From contig CM071591.1 in the NCBI GenBank assembly GCA_036429605.1, positions 806,001 through 870,000 on the forward strand: a DNA stretch of 64,000 nt, read 5' to 3'. Below are positions 58,553 through 64,000 of this stretch, in pieces (position 1 is the first letter of the stretch; every line of letters starts with the position of its first letter). The DNA is from Cladobotryum mycophilum (taxonomy: Eukaryota; Ascomycota; Sordariomycetes; Hypocreales; Hypocreaceae). A model generated the notes under the pieces. That model saw only the letters and a program-made list of their open reading frames with translations, did no database searches and was not told where the DNA came from. Made by a program: the position numbers and the translations under genes.

Positions 58553-61500
58553 TTTTATTCAGTCAGAATGAGAATATCACTATCATCTTTGGTGTAGCCT
58601 CATTACGCGAAGGTGAAGGGTAATGGGAAGGTACCAATTTACACCCTTGGAAGCACAGACCAAAGGGTCCTCCACCGTGCAACAGCGAGCTGGAGGCGTC
58701 TTCAGTGGAAGCGTTCAGAGCCTATCCGTAGCGTCCGGAGTCCGCTATCGGCGACATGGGCCTTTAAGCTACCTGCACTATCGCAAGACACAGCGGGCGG
58801 GCTTAGGTGGTTTTAATTCCAGCGCCAGGCAGCTAAAAAAGAGACATGGAATGCGAGACTGCGAAGACCGGAGGAGTATGTTTCTTTCTTTTTTTCTACA
58901 TGGAAAGGGCACCCAATGGAGTAAAAGGAGCCGAACTTGCTCTCAATTTATAATGGTTGACCATGGCTGATGTCAATGAGGGCAAGCCTTTACTTTATAG
59001 AGTTAACATACGGCAGCTGGCGGAGGAAACTATTAGAAATCTATAGTCAACGGTATTCATGGATGATTCTTCCCCCGAAACCGAAAGCTTCGTGTCTGTT
59101 TGCACGCACATGCAAAGTCGCAGAGGAAGGTTGCCGTTAACGGCGATGAGCCATGCCAATTAATCTACCTTAGTAGGACACTTAAAGGTAGTAGTAGGTA
59201 GAGTGTTACAAGTACACGCAATCTGGGACAAGAGAGATCCATGAATCTCGGTACCAACGAGAGACAGCGTCCACATCCGATGTAGAATGGCGCTCTCCTC
59301 TACTACCTACTTTCCCCCTTGCCGTCAACCCAGTCTTGAACCAAGTTGGTTACCGAGAGCCACAGTGCAGAGCAACCATCAGGATCACGAAGATTGACCA
59401 TGTGCCATATACTTGTATTCATGTATGTGCGCTTCTGTCCAAACAAGAGTATATATGCCCAGTATATTTAGAGACGCGCCTCCCGCGCCCAGCGCAGTCA
59501 AAACAATAGAATATTTGTTGAAATGATGGATCATGGATGGTCCAAAGATGGTCCCAAGATTGTCTGTCCAGATGGGGGCCTTTTTCACGGCACCAAAGCT
59601 CCGGCAGCCAACAGGAAAAGGTGGGTGGGCGGTTTCATCCCCCATCATCTCGCCCACCTTGCGCACGCGGGGGATATACCACCATCAATGTTGGGGGGTG
59701 GGCTGTTATACAGATACAGACGACAGAGCTGAAGAATGGGGTAAACCATTATAAAAATAGAAAGAGAGAAAAAAAGAAGAAATACAAGAGAAACCAATGA
59801 CGTATAATATAGTCGAAAGAAAAGAGAGAAACCTCGCTTTTGCAATCCACTTTTTGCTGTCTGCCATGTTCAAGCAAGCATTTCTTGGTCCCTTGACCAC
59901 TTTCTCTGGAGATACCACACACCCAAACACCCAAACACCCAAAGTATTTGTCCTGCGGTCGGACAAGATGACCCTCACCGGCCCCCCAACCAAGGATTTG
60001 CCCACCTGGTGCTGGAGACTGGCCATCGGTGCAAGTCCGAACAGCAGGCGACAGGGTGGAGGAGGGAATGTCTGCGGCATCCATTTGCCATGGCGGCGCT
60101 GGAGCCCTCCGTTTCCACTGCATGACGCGAGCCAACTCTCCTGCATGTTGCGGATCTTACTCCAAAACATGCACCTTGGCTTGCTGCTAGGACTAGGACA
60201 CACAAAAAGGCAAGGTAGGGTAGGCAAGTAGGCAAGCAAGGTGGAATACTACTAGAGCCATGTATTCTGCACAGCAGGCCACCGTTGTAATTGTTGGGTG
60301 ATGCTATGTATAAGTCCGTCCGAGAATGTGTATTATTAAAAGGTAAGTCGTATTGGATGGATGCATCTATAATAGAAGGGCTGCTTCCATGATTGATTGC
60401 CCATCCCCCCGTCTGTCAATGATCTTCATCATCATCATCATCCTCCATCTTGTCTGGTCGAGTGCTGGTAAACTTCACCATCCAATACTATAACTCTTAC
60501 TTTGTTCACCTGACCCTCCAAAACAGTGCCTTTTTGGCTGAGAACCTTGTTGCAGCCAGGAGCTTCATCTTGAGTTTAGAAGCCACTATTCATACTTTCA
60601 AGTTCCGACTCATTCTGAAAGTAACCCAAACGAAAATCCTCCAGCTTCCTTTGCTCCTCATATTTAATCATTTCATCCTTTTATTTTATTTTGTTTTTCA
60701 TCCTTTTTTCCATCCTCTTTTTTCACTCCTTCCCTTTTCTTCGAAACGAAACAAGCTTATTCAGTCCCGGACCATATCAGCCCGGTCTAATCGTTACATC
60801 TTACTTTACGTTTTGTTCTAGAATTACAAAGCAAGACATACCTTATCTTCCTCTTGGCATCGAAGGCATCGAATACACACACGCTCATTACCGAAAGCCA
60901 AGCCCCAGGAGGATCCTTGGCATTCATTCAATTCAATCTTCAAGCTGGAAGCGGAAGCTGACGTACGTGGTTTATTTATTGGCAGTCATTTGCCGTTACT
61001 TTCTTCTTGTTTCCACCCCTTGGAAATCTTTTGGGCGAAACCGTGTCTTGGCAGAACCTAACATACAAGATTGACAGTATCTCTCTATCTATCTACCTAT
61101 TTCTTGGCTTGCTGCCATTGCCTACCAATTATTCTGTCCCGAGGCGACGACGGTGTCTGCCGTAATATCCACAGCAAGCATATACATATTCGACACTGGA
61201 CCTCCATTGGCAACTTTCAGCAGCAGTCCACTGTTCTTAGCTCGGGCGACAGCGAGTCAGCCCACCCTACAGAGCAGAGTCCACCCAGCGAGCACAGCGC
61301 ATACAGCACCAGCACAGCAGAAGCGCAGCAGCAGCACCCAAACCAACCAACAGAACAGAGCAGAACCCTGGAACAGAGCATTCGAGCACCATCCACCATT
61401 GCGCAGCGCCACACAGCCACTAACAGCAACTGGCCATCGGTGCCCTTAGCGTCTTTTGTCACTGGCCAGCTACAGTGCCTGTTGACCCTGTCACAGGGTA

Positions 61501-62168
61501 CCCCCACCATCTTTCTCAACCTTAAAGTACAAGTACCTACCAAAGTACCTACAGTACCGGAGAAGCAAACTGGGACTTTGTCTTGTCTCACCGTGCAAGG
61601 CTTGGAACAAGGCCCCAGCAGCGACTTTTACAGCACACCCACCCACTCACCCACCACCACTCAGGCAACCCACGAGCCGGTTTCGCAGGGTGCCACCACT
61701 AAAGCTTATACGCCATTGGACGCTAGACCAGCTGCAGGGCATTTTTATTCCCTGGGCCGTGCTTGTACTTGGTAATTCAAGAGACAAGAAGAAGAAGAAG
61801 AAGAGCTCCAGCTCCCCAGGGCATCCGTCCCGTCGATTCATTTGGGGCTCTTTCGCCTGATCGTTTGCGCCAAAACTTTGTTTTCTCTTCTCCAACATCA
61901 CAAATGCCTTCCGCAGTGTCTTTCAACATAGAAGGTGTGTAATCTGTCAATTCATTAATTAATTAATCCTCTCTCTCTGTTTGCCCTCTTTTTCATTCCA
62001 CCTTTCTCTCTCTCTCTCTTTCTCCCCTTGTCGTCCGTCTTCTCTCGCTGTCTCAGCGCCCTCCATCCTCTCTGTCAAACGAACCTTTTTCGCTTACAAA
62101 AGTGCCCCTCATCGCAAACAGACGCGGGTCGACGACTTGCAAAACAGTCTGCGCTCGCTAAGCTTGTC
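55145..62168. other. 7-kb gene-poor region upstream of PFK-2
   Basis: No frame here could be assigned to a family. A (CA)n run lies at 58525-58552, a doubled TACTCCGTA at 57939-57954 and three TACAAGTA/TACTTGTA copies in the right half. The last 1.5 kb is T/C-rich and then repetitive in CAG/CAC (61290-61440), giving a long frame of Gln, Ser and Thr that I regard as non-coding. The end of the stretch (61904-62056) may hold an upstream exon and intron of PFK-2. Confidence 0.55.
58525..58552. repeat. (CA)n microsatellite
   Basis: A pure CA run of 28 bases lies in the gene-poor region upstream of PFK-2. Confidence 0.9.
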
Positions 62169-62172
62169 ATGA
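61904..62172 (+). promoter_or_regulatory. Upstream frame or alternative first exon of PFK-2
   Basis: ATG at 61904 lies in a good context (CACAAATG) and encodes MPSAVSFNIE. An intron ends at 62056 (TCTCAG). With donor GTGTGT (61935) the joined frame is about 48 codons and stops at TGA 62170-62172, overlapping the PFK-2 ATG at 62169 as ATGA. With donor GTAATC (61939) it joins the PFK-2 frame and gives that protein an extended N-terminus. Unspliced, it is a 12-codon upstream frame ending at 61942. The sequence alone does not decide among them. Confidence 0.45.
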
Positions 62173-64000
62173 ACAACCAGCTCGTCGCATCACCGCCGTC
62201 GCCACCGTCCATCTCGCCCACGTCTGTGGATTCAGATCAAGATCACAACCTGGCTGTGCTGCCGCCGCCTGCCAAAGACATCCACTATGGCTCTCTTCCA
62301 GTCCCAATTCCTTCCATGGCCGCTGCCATTCGTATGATGAACGACCTGACAGAGACGCCTCCATACTCACGAAGTGTCACCTCGACTGCTCCTAGCTCGC
62401 CACGCATGTAAGTGCCATCTATCGCTACACCTGCCGCTTTCATGAAAAACCCCTGGCTATTTATAGCTGCTTTCATCCCGTCTTTCACATGCATCACCGT
62501 CCGTGCAAACAGCAAACCAATACAATGACGCAAACTGACACAACCAACAACAGCCCACCTCAGCGACAGAATTCCGGTGGCCAGACCCCGCGAGTACGAC
62601 CGCATGCGACGACACTCAACATTCCGGGTATGACCCGATCCAAAGTTTCACCCGACGGACGAATCCCTCAGCGAGATGTCGCAGCCAAGCTCATCATTGT
62701 CATGGTCGGTCTGCCTGCCCGTGGCAAGTCTTACATCACCAAGAAGCTCCAGCGTTACCTGTCATGGCAACAGCACGAATCCCGAATCTTCAACGTTGGA
62801 AATAGGCGGCGCAATGCAGCTGGCTTCAAGGCCCCGTCTCAACATAGACAGGCATCAGAGCGTCAGCTGGAGACACCAGTCCAGGCTGCTTCCATATTGC
62901 TAAACGGCGTCCCGGCCCATAACAATGGGTACACCAGTCCCGACCACAACGAGCCTACAAGGTTGGACTTGAACCAGACCCAAGCTGAAGCAGACGAGGA
63001 AGTCGACCAAACGGCGCAATTCTTCGACCCCAAGAACGAAAAAGCTGCTGCTTTCAGAGAGCAGGTAGCTATGGACACTTTGGACGAGCTGCTAGACTAC
63101 TTGTTGATTGGGGGCGGCGCCGTCGGTATTCTCGATGCCACCAACAGCACAGTTGCCCGAAGGCAGCACGTCGTGGATCACATCAAGCGCCGAGAGCCCA
63201 AGTTGGGTATTCTTTTCATCGAAAGTATCTGCAAAGACCCAGATCTGCTCGAGGCAAACATGCGACTCAAGCTTTCTGGTCCGGACTATCGAGACAAGGA
63301 CCCCGTCAAGTCACTCGAGGATTTCAAAGCTCGTGTTGCGGCCTACGAAAGCGCCTACGAACCACTTGGAGAGTACGAAGAGGACAACGATATGCAATAC
63401 ATTCAGGTAGGCAAACGTCGACAGCTTCAATTAATTATGTGCACATGCTAACATGTTTCTAGATGATTGATGTCGGCAGAAAGCTCGTCCAGCATAGACT
63501 GAAGGGCTTCTTGAGCGGCGGGATCAGCACATACTTATCCAGCTTTAACCTCGCACCACGACAAATCTGGATCACCCGACACGGCCAAAGCATGGATAAT
63601 GAGCTGGGCCGATTGGGTGGCGATTCCGTTCTTACGGAGCGTGGCCACTGCTATGCGCAAGCACTTCATAGATTTATTACACACAGACGACAGGAGTGGT
63701 TGATGGAGCAGAAGAGCATGATGGCACAAGCCTCATTCCCACCTCTGCCTGGTGACAACACTCCACCCTACCCTGACATGAACCGCGACCTGGACGAGAA
63801 GAACTTTTGCGTGTGGACATCCATGCTACAGCGCAGCGTGGAGACTGCCGAGTACTTTGACGTTGACGATGACTATGACGTCAAGAACTGGGAAATGCTC
63901 AATGAAATGAATTCGGGCGTGTTCGAGGGTATGACTTACGAAGAGATTGCGAGGAGATACCCAGAGGAGTTCCTCAAGCGAGCCAAGGACAAGCTCAACT
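62169..64000 (+). CDS. 6-phosphofructo-2-kinase/fructose-2,6-bisphosphatase, 3' end outside window
   Basis: This bifunctional enzyme makes and breaks fructose 2,6-bisphosphate, the switch signal between glycolysis and gluconeogenesis. Exons are 62169-62407, 62554-63406 and 63463 to beyond 64000; introns are 62408-62553 (GTAAGT...ACAG) and 63407-63462 (GTAGGC...CTAG). Residues 1-90 are disordered and Ser/Pro-rich. The kinase domain has the Walker A loop GLPARGKSY at about 132-140 and GILDATNSTVARRQHV. The phosphatase domain starts near 398 with WITRHGQSMDN; the catalytic His (about 404) is present, unlike yeast Pfk26. About 543 residues are inside the window. A fungal-type insertion lies between RNVGNRRR-like and FFDPKNEKA segments. 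The start is uncertain: spliced use of an ATG at 61904 is possible. Confidence 0.87.

Noticed and set aside
61071..61775. Long plus-strand frame rich in Gln, Ser and Thr
   Set aside because: It is driven by CAG/CAC repeats upstream of PFK-2, does not start with a good ATG and resembles no family.
1..64000. Transposons, CRISPR arrays, toxin genes, secondary-metabolite clusters and viral insertions
   Set aside because: None was recognised; apart from the broken Est1-like locus and the relic frame at 997 I saw no terminal repeats, transposase, polyketide or peptide synthetase signatures.

Overview
The window comes from the nuclear genome of a filamentous ascomycete, most likely a sordariomycete and plausibly Hypocreales. 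The evidence is short GT-AG introns (about 50-150 nt) with CTAAC-type branch sites, fungal-only families (velvet regulator, PHO80/PREG-type cyclin, MGA2/SPT23-type membrane transcription factor), long CT-rich leaders and wide spacing between genes. I saw no prokaryotic operon, CRISPR array, rRNA gene or intact transposon.

Layout. 1-4.2 kb: no confident gene. 4.3-12.0 kb: a compact block of APC15 (+), BET1 (-), CHZ1 (-), EMC10 (-) and an agmatine-deiminase-type enzyme (+). 13.7-15.6 kb: a multiply broken copy of a large fungal family with an Est1/SMG7-like region. 17.2-18.5 kb: a PHO80-type cyclin (-). 21.4-24.6 kb: the armadillo GID subunit VID28/ARMC8 (+). 25.7 kb: an intron-containing tRNA, probably Ala(AGC). 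25.8-34.1 kb: a gene-poor stretch leading into the velvet regulator veA (34.1-35.8 kb, +). 37.8-39.1 kb: an uncharacterised disordered protein (+). 40.8-45.1 kb: an MGA2/SPT23-type factor (-). 48.3-50.2 kb: a plasma-membrane Na+/H+ antiporter (-). 51.6-52.7 kb: RNase H1 (-). 53.8-55.1 kb: TAD3 (-). 55.1-61.9 kb: a second gene-poor stretch. 62.2 kb to the window end: 6-phosphofructo-2-kinase/fructose-2,6-bisphosphatase (+), cut off by the window.

The genes are mostly independent housekeeping and regulatory genes rather than one pathway. Shared themes are protein turnover (APC15, VID28), secretory-membrane biogenesis (BET1, EMC10, MGA2), nutrient and developmental control (PHO80-like cyclin, veA, PFK-2) and nucleic-acid maintenance (RNase H1, TAD3, CHZ1). 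The GID complex and PFK-2/FBPase-2 both act on the glycolysis/gluconeogenesis switch, but they lie about 38 kb apart and I infer no linkage.

I did not find a convincing new multi-gene system. The best leads are a one-base frame break in BET1 at a C6 run, an obligatory 10-nt micro-exon in CHZ1, the broken Est1-like locus with one stop that could derive from CAG, a tRNA-Ala with an intron and an unusual D-arm, an ambiguous 5' end of PFK-2 with an ATGA overlap, and two short motifs (TACAAGTA/TACTTGTA and TACTCCGTA) that recur in non-coding DNA far more often than chance. Exon coordinates were worked out by hand from splice consensus, reading frame and remembered family features; no alignment was run.
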